Source: Nitrospiraceae bacterium
GTDB lineage: Bacteria > Nitrospirota > Nitrospiria > Nitrospirales > UBA8639
Direction of reading: 5' to 3'
Assembly (NCBI GenBank): GCA_020632635.1
Contig: JACKFE010000001.1
Location: forward strand, 888,501 to 952,500
Length of the DNA stretch: 64,000 nt
The stretch's first letter is position 1. Each line of letters opens with the position of its first letter. Positions 44,135 through 54,232 of the stretch are shown one piece after another. A model generated the notes under the pieces. That model was not told where the DNA came from. It was given only the letters and a program-made list of their open reading frames with translations, and searched no databases. The position numbers and the translations under genes were made by a program.

Positions 44135-45520
44135 ATGACCACAGCCACCGCAACGGCAAAAAGCATCCAAGACTATAAAGTGGCCGATATTGGGCTAGGA
44201 GATTGGGGTCGGAAGGAAATTCAGATCGCCGAGACTGAAATGCCAGCACTTATGGCATTACGAGATAAGTACCGCGCCACTCAACCCCTTAAGGGAGCCA
44301 AAATTCTTGGCTGCATTCACATGACTATTCAGACCGCAGTTTTGATCGAAACCCTGATCGAACTCGGCGCCGAAGTGCGGTGGTCTTCTTGTAATATTTT
44401 TTCAACCCAAGACCATGCTGCAGCTGCCATTGCCGCTAAAGGCATTGCGGTTTACGCTTGGAAGGGTGAAACCGAAGAAGAATACCTATGGTGCATTGAA
44501 CAAACGATTTTAAAAGATGGGAACCCTTGGGCAGCCAATATGGTACTAGATGATGGTGGCGACCTTACCCAAATGCTCCACGAGAAATATCCGCAAATCC
44601 TCCGCAACGTCCACGGCATTACGGAGGAAACCACCACAGGAGTACACCGTCTTCAAGAAATGCTGAAAAAAGGCACTTTGAAAGTCCCTGCTATCAACGT
44701 CAATGATTCAGTGACAAAATCAAAAAATGATAATAAATATGGATGCCGTCACAGCCTCAACGACGCTATTAAACGGGCTACTGATCATTTATTATCAGGC
44801 AAAAAGGCCTTAGTTATCGGATATGGAGATGTAGGCAAAGGATCCGCTCAATCCCTCCGGCAGGAAGGGATGATTGTAAAGGTGGCGGAAATCGATCCGA
44901 TTTGTGCCATGCAAGCCTGTATGGACGGTTATGAGGTTGTGTCCCCATACAAAGAGGGCAATAATACGGGCCGGGCAGAAGATATCAATTCCCAATTACT
45001 CGCAAAGACTGATTTAGTAGTCACTTCCACTGGAAACTTTAATGTGTGCGATTCCGCCATGTTAAAATCCCTCAAACGTGGAGCTGTTGTCTGCAACATT
45101 GGGCATTTTGATAATGAAATCGATACGGCCTTTATGCGAAAAAACTGGGAATGGGAAGAAATCAAACCCCAGGTCCATAAAGTTTATCGCGATAAAGTGG
45201 GCAATGATTATCTTATTCTTCTTTCTGAAGGAAGATTGGTCAACCTAGGCAATGCCACGGGACATCCGTCTCGGGTCATGGATGGCTCATTCGCCAATCA
45301 GGTTCTCGCCCAAATCTATTTGTTTGAACGAAAATTTGCCGACCACCTGGAGCCTGAAAAAATCACGGTTCAGGTCCTCCCAAAAATTTTGGACGAAGAA
45401 GTGGCAGCTCATATGGTTCGGGGCTTCGGCGGTGTGCTAACCAAGCTTACGTCAAAACAAGCCGAATATATCGGCGTTTCACCGGAAGGCCCATTTAAAC
45501 CAGAGTCATACAAATATTAG
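44135..45520 (+). CDS. ahcY: Adenosylhomocysteinase
   Basis: A 461-residue NAD-bound hydrolase that splits S-adenosylhomocysteine, relieving product inhibition of methyltransferases. GCIHMTIQTAVLIETL is the N-terminal signature, ALVIGYGDVGKGSAQSL the NAD-binding loop, DDGGDLTQMLHEKYP the substrate region, and FKPESYKY the C-terminal dimer tail with the Lys-x2-Tyr. The GAGGAGG site lies 8 bases before the ATG. Together with metK it forms the SAM cycle. Confidence 0.98.
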   Translation: MTTATATAKSIQDYKVADIGLGDWGRKEIQIAETEMPALMALRDKYRATQPLKGAKILGCIHMTIQTAVLIETLIELGAEVRWSSCNIFSTQDHAAAAIAAKGIAVYAWKGETEEEYLWCIEQTILKDGNPWAANMVLDDGGDLTQMLHEKYPQILRNVHGITEETTTGVHRLQEMLKKGTLKVPAINVNDSVTKSKNDNKYGCRHSLNDAIKRATDHLLSGKKALVIGYGDVGKGSAQSLRQEGMIVKVAEIDPICAMQACMDGYEVVSPYKEGNNTGRAEDINSQLLAKTDLVVTSTGNFNVCDSAMLKSLKRGAVVCNIGHFDNEIDTAFMRKNWEWEEIKPQVHKVYRDKVGNDYLILLSEGRLVNLGNATGHPSRVMDGSFANQVLAQIYLFERKFADHLEPEKITVQVLPKILDEEVAAHMVRGFGGVLTKLTSKQAEYIGVSPEGPFKPESYKY

Positions 45521-45973
45521 TTTTTATACGTAAAGTTTGTCCATCAGGCTCATCAAAGGCTAGGAAAGAAAGTCCGCGCTTTTGGTGAGCCGCGTCTGGG
45601 CATTATCATTTTTGCTCACTTATGATTGAATGAGGATTATGGGACTTCTTCTCTGGAAAGAAGCCTCTCTTATGCTATACTGATGAATGCTTACCTCAAA
45701 AGAGGAGTGAATTGTCCATCAATTGAAAATTTTCCTTTACTTTAAATTGTGTTTAGCAGTATGATTTTCACCCTCCTTTACTTCAAGAGGAAGAGACCTC
45801 ATAGTTGCATTTGAGGTGAATGGCCTCTTCAAAAAGTAAAAGAACCCGCGTGCAAAGATCGTTTTTCATTCAATCACAATCACAGATCCCTACGGAATTC
45901 CCAGCTCACCAGGGAAGGCTCAAAAACCAATGCCAGATAAACACCGGTAAAAACTCAAGAGGAAAAACAAGAG
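45521..45973. promoter_or_regulatory. Intergenic region with stem-loop and extended -10
   Basis: 453 bases. A stem-loop GGCTCATCAAA(45548)..TTTGGTGAGCC(ends 45591) follows ahcY, possibly a termination or stabilising hairpin although no T-run follows. TGCTATACT at 45673-45681 is an extended -10, about 290 bases before the desaturase start. No coding sequence is seen. Confidence 0.45.
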
Positions 45974-46840
45974 ATGTCACGAACTGCTGATCCCTCACAA
46001 ATCGGAAACCCTCAGCGCGATTACCCCACAATGTTTCTGTTTGGATTAATCGTACTGGCCACTATTATCGGGGTTCCCACCTACGCATATTATTACGATT
46101 TTTCCTGGGTAGATTGGACGATGTTTTTTTTCCTCTATACCGTAACAGGGCTGGGAATCACGGTGGGGTACCATCGTTTTATTGCTCATCGAAGTTTTAA
46201 ATGTAAAGAGTGGGTCAAATTCGCCTTCCTTATTGCGGGAGGTATGGCTTTAGAAAATTCCGCCTTGCGATGGGCCGGAGATCATATCCGCCATCATGCC
46301 CGCTGCGATCATGAAGAGGATCCCTACAACGCCACGCTGGGGTTCTGGCACAGCCATTGTGGATGGATTTTCTGGAAGGACCCTCATCGAGACCCTAAAT
46401 ATTCCACAAGGTTAATGCAGGACCCATTGATCATGTGGCAGCATAATAATTATCTGGCGATTGTCCTCTCGGGTCTCGCACTGCCTTTTGTTGTAGGATT
46501 TCTGTATAACGGATGGATTGGAGGGCTAGGATGTTTTTTATTGGCCGGACTGGCTCGAACATTTTTAGTCCTCAACTCCACATTTTTCATCAATTCCATT
46601 TGTCATATTTGGGGAAACCAACCACATGGAACAGCTGACTCCAGCCGGGATAGTTGGTTCATCTCCCTACTTACCTTTGGAGAGGGATATCATAACTACC
46701 ATCACACCTACCAAAGCGATTACCGAAATGGGCCGCGCTGGTATAATTTTGATCCGTCAAAATGGTTGATCTGGACCCTTAGTAAACTGGGATTGGCCTA
46801 CGATCTGCGACGACAGAATTCTCCTGCTTCCATGCAATAA
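45974..46840 (+). CDS. Acyl-CoA/fatty-acid delta-9-type desaturase
   Basis: A 288-residue di-iron membrane enzyme. The histidine boxes are HRFIAH (HxxxxH), HIRHH (HxxHH) and HNYHH (HxxHH), in the order and spacing of acyl-CoA desaturases. Four membrane helices are visible, for example TMFLFGLIVLATIIGVPTYA and LAIVLSGLALPFVVGFL. It introduces a double bond into a saturated acyl chain, so it sets membrane fluidity. The start codon follows AGAGG at a distance of ~10. argD lies directly downstream. Confidence 0.93.
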   Translation: MSRTADPSQIGNPQRDYPTMFLFGLIVLATIIGVPTYAYYYDFSWVDWTMFFFLYTVTGLGITVGYHRFIAHRSFKCKEWVKFAFLIAGGMALENSALRWAGDHIRHHARCDHEEDPYNATLGFWHSHCGWIFWKDPHRDPKYSTRLMQDPLIMWQHNNYLAIVLSGLALPFVVGFLYNGWIGGLGCFLLAGLARTFLVLNSTFFINSICHIWGNQPHGTADSSRDSWFISLLTFGEGYHNYHHTYQSDYRNGPRWYNFDPSKWLIWTLSKLGLAYDLRRQNSPASMQ

Positions 46841-46999
46841 TTAATGGCTACTCCGTGCCCCGTTCTAATGGGGCACGTTCATTCTCATCATCAGAGGTCG
46901 CACAGCAGTACTCTCCTGAGCTTTTCCTTTTTCAATTTTATTGCAGACAGAAGTGACCCTGTGCTAGATTCGCCTGCATTCACGCGGGGTTTAGATCAT

Positions 47000-48193
47000 A
47001 TGCTGACGCCGGAATTACAACAAATGTCGGACCAATTCTTAATGAACACCTATACCCGCCTGCCCATATCATTGGTCAAGGGAAAAGGATGTCTGGTGTA
47101 TGATGCTGAAGGCAGAGAATATTTAGATTGTGTGGCTGGGATTGCCGTCAATATCTTAGGCCACTCCCACCCAGATCTGGTTGAAGCCATTACCAAACAA
47201 GCCCGGCAATTAATCCATACATCAAATCTCTTTTATACCGAGCCCCAAAGCCTACTGGCTAAACGCCTTGTCGAACTATCTTTTGCGGATAAGGTCTTTT
47301 TCTGTAATAGCGGAGCTGAGGCCAATGAGGCAGCTATTAAATTAGCCAGACGGTATGCCAGCAAACGTTTCGGACCAGAACGAATCGAAATCCTCACCAT
47401 GGTCAATTCCTTTCATGGGAGAACCTTGGCAAGCCTCACCGCAACGGGCCAACCCAAACTTCATGAAGGGTTTGCCCCATTGGTTCCGGGTTTTCATTAT
47501 GTGCCATTTAATAACCTGGAGGCGCTAGAGGCGCATATTACAGCAAATACAGCTGCGATTATGCTCGAACCCATCCAAGCGGAGGGAGGGGTGGTGGTCC
47601 CTGATGCTGGTTATCTGAAAGCGGTCCGGGAACTTTGTACCCGTCATGACATCGTACTCATCTTCGATGAAGTACAAACAGGGATGGGGCGAACCGGAAC
47701 GATGTTCGCCTATCAACACTTTGACATTGAACCAGATATTATGACTTTGGCCAAAGGACTCGGCGGGGGAATTCCCATAGGAGCCTGTCTGGCCACCAAG
47801 GATATTGCCACAGGATTTGAGCCTGGGACACATGCCTCTACATTTGGGGGAAACCCCCTGGCCTGTGCTGCGGCCTTAAAAGTACTGGACATACTAATGG
47901 ATGGCGGGAAATTAGAGCACGGCCGGATGATTGGAGACTATTTGGCCAAGGGGCTATCTACCCTGGCAGAACAGTATTCATGCGTTTCCCATGCACGTGG
48001 GATGGGCCTGTTGCAAGGATTGGAATTACGGATCGACGGGAAACCCCTCGTCCTTGAATGTTTGGATCATCGAGTGTTGATCAATTGCACAATGGGAAAA
48101 GTCCTACGATTTGTCCCCCCGCTTATCATGACTCCCACGCAAATAGATCGTCTCCTGTCTGTTCTTTCCATTGTCCTATCGGCTCGGAGCTAA
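47000..48193 (+). CDS. argD: Acetylornithine aminotransferase
   Basis: A PLP enzyme of ~397 residues that makes N-acetylornithine (and can serve lysine synthesis as DapC). FFCNSGAEANEAAIKLARRY binds PLP, LIFDEVQTGMGRTG carries the cofactor Asp, LAKGLGGGIPIGA the Schiff-base Lys, and STFGGNPLACAAALKVL the closing helix. The frame is open from 46844 (3 bp after the desaturase), but that ~52-residue extension is not family-like; the ATG at 47000 gives a normal length, though without a clear ribosome site. First of the arg block. Confidence 0.93.
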   Translation: MLTPELQQMSDQFLMNTYTRLPISLVKGKGCLVYDAEGREYLDCVAGIAVNILGHSHPDLVEAITKQARQLIHTSNLFYTEPQSLLAKRLVELSFADKVFFCNSGAEANEAAIKLARRYASKRFGPERIEILTMVNSFHGRTLASLTATGQPKLHEGFAPLVPGFHYVPFNNLEALEAHITANTAAIMLEPIQAEGGVVVPDAGYLKAVRELCTRHDIVLIFDEVQTGMGRTGTMFAYQHFDIEPDIMTLAKGLGGGIPIGACLATKDIATGFEPGTHASTFGGNPLACAAALKVLDILMDGGKLEHGRMIGDYLAKGLSTLAEQYSCVSHARGMGLLQGLELRIDGKPLVLECLDHRVLINCTMGKVLRFVPPLIMTPTQIDRLLSVLSIVLSARS

Positions 48194-48197
48194 ATGC

Positions 48198-49199
48198 ATG
48201 GCTGCGCGACAGAACGTTCAACGAAAATTACGACCACACTCGAACTCGCGCTCTAAGGGCACAACCGTGCCGAAAGACCTACTCACGATCTCGGATATAC
48301 CGGGACCCAAAATTCTCTCACTTTTGCAATTGGCCAAAAAACTAAAATCCGAACATAAAAAAGGAAGGGTGATTGCTCCACTCAAAGGGAAAACATTGGG
48401 GCTGATTTTTGAAAAACCGTCAACCCGAACACGTGTCTCCTTTGAGGCGGGCATGAATCAATTGGGGGGCCAGGCCTTGTTTTTGGCTTCGGAAAAGATT
48501 CAACTCAGTCGAGGCGAAAGCCTGGCCGATACCGCCAAAGTACTCACGCGATATCTCGATGGATTGGTTGTTCGTACGTTTGAACAATCCTCACTGGAAG
48601 AGTGGGGGCGCCACACCACTATCCCTATCATCAACGGACTTACCGACTACTGCCATCCCTGTCAGGCCTTGGCTGATGCTCAAACGATTCAGGAGTACAA
48701 AGGCAAGATTAAAGGCCTCAAGCTGGCTTACATCGGAGACGGCAATAATATTTCCCATTCGCTCATTGAAATTGGGGCCAAATTAGGCATGCACGTCTCG
48801 GTTGGTTGTCCGCCTGGATACGAGCCAGATCCTCTCTTGGTCAAGAAGGCTCAAGAAGACGGCTCACAAACCGGTGCGGTAATTTCTGTCACCCCAGATC
48901 CATGCCATGCCGCGAAGAATGCCGATGTCATTTACACCGACGTCTGGATCAGCATGGGACAAGAATCTGAACAACAACCCCGAATGGCGGCATTGGCCCC
49001 ATATCAAGTGAACCACCAACTCATGAAAGCCGCCAAACCCAATGCCATTGTCATGCATTGCCTCCCTGCCCACCGAGGAGAAGAAATTACCGCGGATGTG
49101 CTCGAAGGCCCTCAGTCAGTGGTGTTGGAGCAGGCTGAAAATCGACTCCACATTCAAAAGGCCATTCTTATGGAATGGTTAGGAAGACACAATCGATGA
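48198..49199 (+). CDS. argF: Ornithine carbamoyltransferase
   Basis: An enzyme of 310-333 residues forming citrulline. FEKPSTRTRVSFE is the carbamoyl-phosphate loop (STRTR), HPCQALADAQT the second, and MHCLPAHRGEE the ornithine-binding HCLP loop. From ATG 48198 the protein has 333 residues; GTG 48267 would give 310, closer to the family norm. The stop overlaps the start of argG (ATGA). Confidence 0.95.
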   Translation: MAARQNVQRKLRPHSNSRSKGTTVPKDLLTISDIPGPKILSLLQLAKKLKSEHKKGRVIAPLKGKTLGLIFEKPSTRTRVSFEAGMNQLGGQALFLASEKIQLSRGESLADTAKVLTRYLDGLVVRTFEQSSLEEWGRHTTIPIINGLTDYCHPCQALADAQTIQEYKGKIKGLKLAYIGDGNNISHSLIEIGAKLGMHVSVGCPPGYEPDPLLVKKAQEDGSQTGAVISVTPDPCHAAKNADVIYTDVWISMGQESEQQPRMAALAPYQVNHQLMKAAKPNAIVMHCLPAHRGEEITADVLEGPQSVVLEQAENRLHIQKAILMEWLGRHNR

Positions 49200-50461
49200 A
49201 TTACCGGTCAAAAACTCAGCGGACCACAAAAAAATCCTCTTCTCAACGCCGGCCTTCTGCTAAACCCAAGGTCGTGCTGGCCTACTCCGGGGGATTAGAC
49301 ACATCCGTCATCCTTCGATGGCTTCGAGAGGATCGAGATTGCGATGTCATTGCATTTTGTGCAGATCTTGGGCAAGGAGAAGATCTTCGCGCCATCCGGC
49401 AAAAAGCCATAAGGGTGGGAGCCAGCAAAGTCTATGTGGAAGATCTCCGGGAGGAATTTGTCTCAGATTATGTATTTCCCATGCTGCGGGGAAATGCCGT
49501 TTATGAAAGCTCCTATTTGCTGGGAACGTCTATTGCCCGCCCTTTAATTGCTAAACGTCAAGCCGAATTGGCAAAAAAGGAGAAGGCGGCCTACGTCAGT
49601 CATGGGGCCACCGGAAAGGGCAATGACCAGGTTCGGTTCGAACTGACGTTCGCAGCCTTGGACCCCACGCTCCAAGTCATCGCCCCCTGGCGGGAATGGT
49701 CCATGGCTTCCCGAGAAGATCTCATGAATTACGCTGAGACTCATCGTATTCCTATTCCCGTCACCAAAGCCAAACCCTACAGCATGGACCTCAATTTATT
49801 CCATATCAGCTATGAAGGTGGAGTACTGGAAGACCCATGGGTTTCACCTCCTTCATCCATGTTTCGCATGACGGTATCGCCGCAGGACGCTCCTTCGACC
49901 CCTCAAACCCTGACCCTGGATTTTGAAAAGGGAAACCCCATAGCGATCAATGGGAAACCCTTGAGCCCGGCAAAATTACTGGCTCGACTCAATCAAATCG
50001 GTGGGAAACATGGAGTCGGCCGAGTCGACTTGGTCGAAAACCGTTTTGTCGGAATGAAATCTCGTGGGGTCTATGAGACACCCGGTGGGACCATCTTGCA
50101 TATTGCCCGCCGCGCCGTGGAGTCCCTGACGTTGGATCGGGAAGTCATGCATCTTCGAGATGGTCTCATGCCAAGATACGCCGAACTGATTTATAATGGA
50201 TTTTGGTTTTCTCCGGAACGGATTATGTTACAAACAGCCTTCGATCAAATCCAGCAGGATGTCACCGGAACTGTTCGCCTCCAACTTTACAAAGGGAATT
50301 GCCTCGTACTCGGTCGAAAATCACCCCGGTCCCTTTATCAGCAACATATCGCCACTTTTGAAACGGGTACCGGATACAACCAGAAAGACGCCGGCGGCTT
50401 TATTCAACTTCAAGCCTTACGATTGGCCACTCGGCATGCCATCCATCAGAACTCCCATTAA
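49196..50461 (+). CDS. argG: Argininosuccinate synthase
   Basis: A ~421-residue ATP-dependent enzyme joining citrulline and aspartate. LAYSGGLDTSVILRWL is the PP-loop, FCADLGQGED the next strand, SHGATGKGNDQVRFEL the citrulline/aspartate site. Starts with ATGA overlap on argF. A basic N-terminal extension of ~24 residues (MNYRSKTQRTTKKSSSQRRP) precedes the core. 25 bp before argH. Confidence 0.97.
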   Translation: MNYRSKTQRTTKKSSSQRRPSAKPKVVLAYSGGLDTSVILRWLREDRDCDVIAFCADLGQGEDLRAIRQKAIRVGASKVYVEDLREEFVSDYVFPMLRGNAVYESSYLLGTSIARPLIAKRQAELAKKEKAAYVSHGATGKGNDQVRFELTFAALDPTLQVIAPWREWSMASREDLMNYAETHRIPIPVTKAKPYSMDLNLFHISYEGGVLEDPWVSPPSSMFRMTVSPQDAPSTPQTLTLDFEKGNPIAINGKPLSPAKLLARLNQIGGKHGVGRVDLVENRFVGMKSRGVYETPGGTILHIARRAVESLTLDREVMHLRDGLMPRYAELIYNGFWFSPERIMLQTAFDQIQQDVTGTVRLQLYKGNCLVLGRKSPRSLYQQHIATFETGTGYNQKDAGGFIQLQALRLATRHAIHQNSH

Positions 50462-50486
50462 TCATGTCTGATAACGGTATTTTCTG

Positions 50487-51980
50487 ATGAAAACGCCCCG
50501 TACACGAACTGCCCCAAAATCATCATTTCTCAAATCCTCGCATCCCTCAACTTCTTTGACTGGTCAGGGGAAAAAGCTCTGGGGAGGACGATTTCAGGAG
50601 AACACCAATCTGTTAGTTGAGCAATTTACAGCTTCCGTTGACTTTGATCGCCGACTGTATCCGTATGACATCCAAGGAAGTATCGCTCATTGTCGTACTC
50701 TTGAGCGAGCCAAGATTATCTCAAAAAAAGAGTGCCGGTTGATTATTGGAGGCCTCATCCAGGTTCAGAAGGAAATTGAATCCGGGAAACATCAATGGCG
50801 ATCCGAGGATGAAGACGTTCATATGAGCATTGAACGGCGATTGACCCAAATCATCGGTCCGATTGGAGGAAAGTTACACACCGGCCGGAGTCGGAACGAC
50901 CAGGTCACCCTTGACCTCCGACTCTATTTACGAGATGCCGTACAGAGTCTGACCCAAGACCTTACCACTCTGCAGCACTCCTTTTTATTAGTCGCCAAGC
51001 GATATCAACGCGTTATCATGCCGGGATATACTCATCTCCAACGTGCCCAACCGGTGCTTTTCGCCCATCACGCCCTGGCCTATGTCGAAATGCTCCAACG
51101 GGATAAGGAACGGCTCCAGGACGCCCTGAGTCGAATAAATACTATGCCGTTGGGATCCGGCGCATTAGCAGGGACGAACTATCCTCTCGACCGAACCTAC
51201 ACCGCCTCTTTATTGAAATTTCCGAAAATTACGGAAAATAGTTTGGATGGCGTCTCGGACCGGGACTATGTGCTGGAAGTATTGAATGGGTGCGCCATCA
51301 TCATGATGCACTTGTCTCGCCTGAGCGAGGAACTCATTCTGTGGGCTTCTCAAGAATTTCGCTTCGCTAACCTTCCGGATGGATTCTGTACCGGCAGCAG
51401 CATGATGCCGCAAAAGAAAAACCCTGACATTCCGGAATTGGTCCGAGGTAAAACCGGCCGGGTGTATGGACATTTAATCGGTGTCCTAACCACCTTGAAG
51501 GGATTACCGCTCAGCTACAACCGGGATCTTCAAGAAGACAAAGTACCGTTGTTTGATACAATAGAAACGGTCACAGCCTCCCTGAAAATTTATGCGGAAC
51601 TGATCGCACAACTCACGATCTCTGAACCCGCCATGGCCGAATCCGTTGGCCATGGATTTTTATTGGCTACTGAATTGGCCGACTACCTGGTTCTGAAAGG
51701 TGTCCCGTTCCGTGAATCCCATCATATTGTAGGCCGCTTGGTCGCCGATTGCCTATCCACCGGGAAAGACTTGGCTCAACTGACCGCAGCAGACCTCAGA
51801 AAATTTTCGGCCGCGTTTGGGGCCGACGCCCTACACGTCCTAACACCACAAGCCGCAATCGATCGAAAAAATCTCATCGGCGGAACGGCCACCAATCAGG
51901 TAGCTTACCAGCTTATACGATGGACCTCTACGTTAAAGAAGGAAATCGGAAAGTCCAAACGGACAGTACGGTCGCGATGA
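50487..51980 (+). CDS. argH: Argininosuccinate lyase
   Basis: A 497-residue enzyme of the fumarase/aspartase superfamily, last step to arginine. KLWGGRFQENTN is the N-terminal signature, HTGRSRNDQVTLDLR the first catalytic region, and GSSMMPQKKNPDIPELVRG the mobile catalytic loop. The first ~28 residues are an unusual Ser/Pro/Thr extension (TPRTRTAPKSSFLKSSHP). The stop overlaps the start of the next gene (ATGA). Confidence 0.97.
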   Translation: MKTPRTRTAPKSSFLKSSHPSTSLTGQGKKLWGGRFQENTNLLVEQFTASVDFDRRLYPYDIQGSIAHCRTLERAKIISKKECRLIIGGLIQVQKEIESGKHQWRSEDEDVHMSIERRLTQIIGPIGGKLHTGRSRNDQVTLDLRLYLRDAVQSLTQDLTTLQHSFLLVAKRYQRVIMPGYTHLQRAQPVLFAHHALAYVEMLQRDKERLQDALSRINTMPLGSGALAGTNYPLDRTYTASLLKFPKITENSLDGVSDRDYVLEVLNGCAIIMMHLSRLSEELILWASQEFRFANLPDGFCTGSSMMPQKKNPDIPELVRGKTGRVYGHLIGVLTTLKGLPLSYNRDLQEDKVPLFDTIETVTASLKIYAELIAQLTISEPAMAESVGHGFLLATELADYLVLKGVPFRESHHIVGRLVADCLSTGKDLAQLTAADLRKFSAAFGADALHVLTPQAAIDRKNLIGGTATNQVAYQLIRWTSTLKKEIGKSKRTVRSR

Positions 51981-52255
51981 ACGATCAGAAACATTCGATT
52001 CATTCTCCATACCGAAAATCTCTAGGCTGTAATGTCCGAGTATGTTTAGCCTATGGCATGGTTATGAGTTTGAGTTTGGGATGCGGAGCGGTTGGCAAAC
52101 CCATTCCTCCAGAGGATGTAGGGATCGAAGCCAAAATCCGGAAGCAGGGACAGAAAGCCCAGACAGAACCCGGAGAACCATTAACGGAAGAACCCATTCC
52201 GATCACCGAACAACCAGAAGAATTACCACCCCTTTATCCAATTGGGGTTCGTTGA
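51977..52255 (+). CDS. LptM/YifL-like small lipoprotein
   Basis: A 92-residue lipoprotein. The lipobox region MVMSLSLGCGAVGKPIPPED resembles the LxxCGxxGPxxxP pattern of LptM (YifL), which helps LptD mature, though with an unusually long 26-residue lead. The rest is acidic and Pro-rich (EPLTEEPIPITEQPEELPP). It starts with ATGA overlap on argH. LptM-like genes commonly lie between argH and lysA or next to dapF, which supports this. Role here is inferred. Confidence 0.65.
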   Translation: MNDQKHSIHSPYRKSLGCNVRVCLAYGMVMSLSLGCGAVGKPIPPEDVGIEAKIRKQGQKAQTEPGEPLTEEPIPITEQPEELPPLYPIGVR

Positions 52256-52354
52256 TTACCATGCGGCCTAAAAAAGATTTGTTCATCCTCGTTCTCCACA
52301 GGTAGAATACTCTGCTCTTGCAAATCTCAGGAATCTTCTTGAGGGATCAGACCC

Positions 52355-54232
52355 ATGAATCCATCAACCTGTCAGGTCGGCATCCATCCTAAGCTTCTAT
52401 TGCTAGATCCGTATCCGCGAGAGAACCCCTATCGAATGACAGCGAGCGAACGTCGTTCCATCTGGTTCCCCAAACTCAGCCTCCCAGTCATTGCCGCCTA
52501 TACCCCTCCACATTGGGAAGTGCAACTGATCGATGAAGCCGTTCAAAATATCGACTTTGAAACGCCCTGTGATGTCGTCGGCGTGTCCGTCATGACCTGT
52601 TATGCCCCACGGGCATATGAAATATCTGCAGAATTCCGCAAACGGGGCAAGATGGTGATTTTGGGAGGCGTGCATCCGACCTATTGTCCGGAGGAAGCTC
52701 TACAACACGCTGACGCCATTGTCTGCGGGGAAGCGGAGGATCTCTGGCCTCAAGTTGTAGCGGATATTGAGTCCGGGCATCTAAGGCGAATCTATCGGAT
52801 GGATCAGTTCCCCACACTCAACAATTATCAACAGCCGCGGATTTCCCTCTTGAATCCAGATTCTTATATGACACGACTGTGTACATTCACCACACGAGGA
52901 TGCCATTTTGATTGCGAGTTTTGCAGCGTATCCCCTTTTAACGGAAAAACAACCCGTCGCCGTCCAATTCCTGAGGTCATTGAAGAACTGACCAGAGCAA
53001 AAGAATGGTTGCGTTCCGACATCATTGACCGCATGACTCGCGGGTCCCTGTGGAATGCCTTAACAACCTCTCTCCGTATTTGGGTCGGTCTGGAAGAAGG
53101 TTCCATTGTGGCCTTTGTGGACGATCTCCACAATAGCCACCGAGCCTATTGCCGTGAGTTATGGGAAGCTCTGAAATCATTGAACATTAAATGGGGATGC
53201 CAATCGACTCTGTTCCTGGGCGACGACCCTGAAATGGTTCAATTGGCGGCAGAGAGCGGTTGTGTATCAGTGTTCGTCGGTATGGAGTCGCTGTCCGAGG
53301 ATTCCCTGGACGAAACCAACAAGGGGTTCAACCAGGTTCGCAAATTCGAGCATCAAATTACCATGTTTCACGATCACGGCATTATGGTAAACCCCGGGTT
53401 GGTTTTTGGATTCGACAATGACGATGAATCCGTCTTCGAAACCGCCGTGGATTTCCTGATTCGCAATAAAGTTGAATTGGCCTATTTCAATGTCTTGACT
53501 CCCTTACCCGGCACAGCCCTCTTTGAACGCTATAAGCAAGAAGACCGCCTCTTTGACCAAGATTGGTCAAAATATGACGGTAAACATGTCGTGTTTCATC
53601 CTAAACGGATGACCGCCGAACAGTTACAGGAAGGATTTTTCTGGGCAAACCACCAAATGTATTCCTGGGCTTCAATCTGGAAACGGATCAGCCATACCAG
53701 TCAACGATTCATTCCCAGATTAGAAATGAACTGGCAATTCCGGAAACTGATTTCCCGTTCGACTCCTCAAGGAAGCCTTTCGCCTCTTGCCAAGGTCTTA
53801 AAGAATTTACAAGGCAAACTGCCAACATTTGAAACATCTCACCTCATTCCCAATGCCTTGCTTGAAAACCCTCATGGCCTGCCTAAAGCACAAGAGCTTT
53901 TCCTGAAAGTGAAAGCTCGCCGCCATGATGCGTTTTCTGCCCTTATCATCGAACTTGAAGGCAGCTTAGACCATTTAAATGCCCAAGAATTATTGAACCG
54001 GATTACGTTAGCGGCACGGGATGCCAAAATGGATATCGTTGTGAATTTCGAACATGTGAAGCAGGCCACCCCCAAGGCCATCCAGACACTTGTGGATGGA
54101 GACCTGCTGAAAGCAATCACTCCTTATGCGAAATTACGTTATCGAAAATTAAAAGAAGCTTTTCAATCGGCCGTTTCCGAGGTGTCGGTCGGCGATTGGG
54201 AAATTTTTGATGAGGTTCCACATCATGCATGA
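52355..54232 (+). CDS. B12-binding radical SAM protein with STAS-like C-terminus
   Basis: A 625-residue enzyme. Residues ~12-140 are a cobalamin-binding Rossmann domain (DVVGVSVMTCYAPRAYEIS, VILGGVHPTYCPEEAL, AIVCGEAEDLW). The radical SAM core has TTRGCHFDCEFCSVS (Cys 183, 187, 190). Between the first strands it carries a ~35-residue insertion (WLRSDIIDRMTRGSLWNALT) before FVDDLHNSHRAYCRELW. C-terminal residues ~522-588 (IIELEGSLDHLNAQELLN, MDIVVNFEHVKQATPKAIQ) read like a STAS domain. Substrate unknown. It overlaps lysA by 8 bp. Confidence 0.85.
   Translation: MNPSTCQVGIHPKLLLLDPYPRENPYRMTASERRSIWFPKLSLPVIAAYTPPHWEVQLIDEAVQNIDFETPCDVVGVSVMTCYAPRAYEISAEFRKRGKMVILGGVHPTYCPEEALQHADAIVCGEAEDLWPQVVADIESGHLRRIYRMDQFPTLNNYQQPRISLLNPDSYMTRLCTFTTRGCHFDCEFCSVSPFNGKTTRRRPIPEVIEELTRAKEWLRSDIIDRMTRGSLWNALTTSLRIWVGLEEGSIVAFVDDLHNSHRAYCRELWEALKSLNIKWGCQSTLFLGDDPEMVQLAAESGCVSVFVGMESLSEDSLDETNKGFNQVRKFEHQITMFHDHGIMVNPGLVFGFDNDDESVFETAVDFLIRNKVELAYFNVLTPLPGTALFERYKQEDRLFDQDWSKYDGKHVVFHPKRMTAEQLQEGFFWANHQMYSWASIWKRISHTSQRFIPRLEMNWQFRKLISRSTPQGSLSPLAKVLKNLQGKLPTFETSHLIPNALLENPHGLPKAQELFLKVKARRHDAFSALIIELEGSLDHLNAQELLNRITLAARDAKMDIVVNFEHVKQATPKAIQTLVDGDLLKAITPYAKLRYRKLKEAFQSAVSEVSVGDWEIFDEVPHHA

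Noticed and set aside
51749..51976. Upstream extension of the small lipoprotein within argH
   Set aside because: Out-of-frame overlap with argH; the lipobox and ATGA overlap set the start at 51977.
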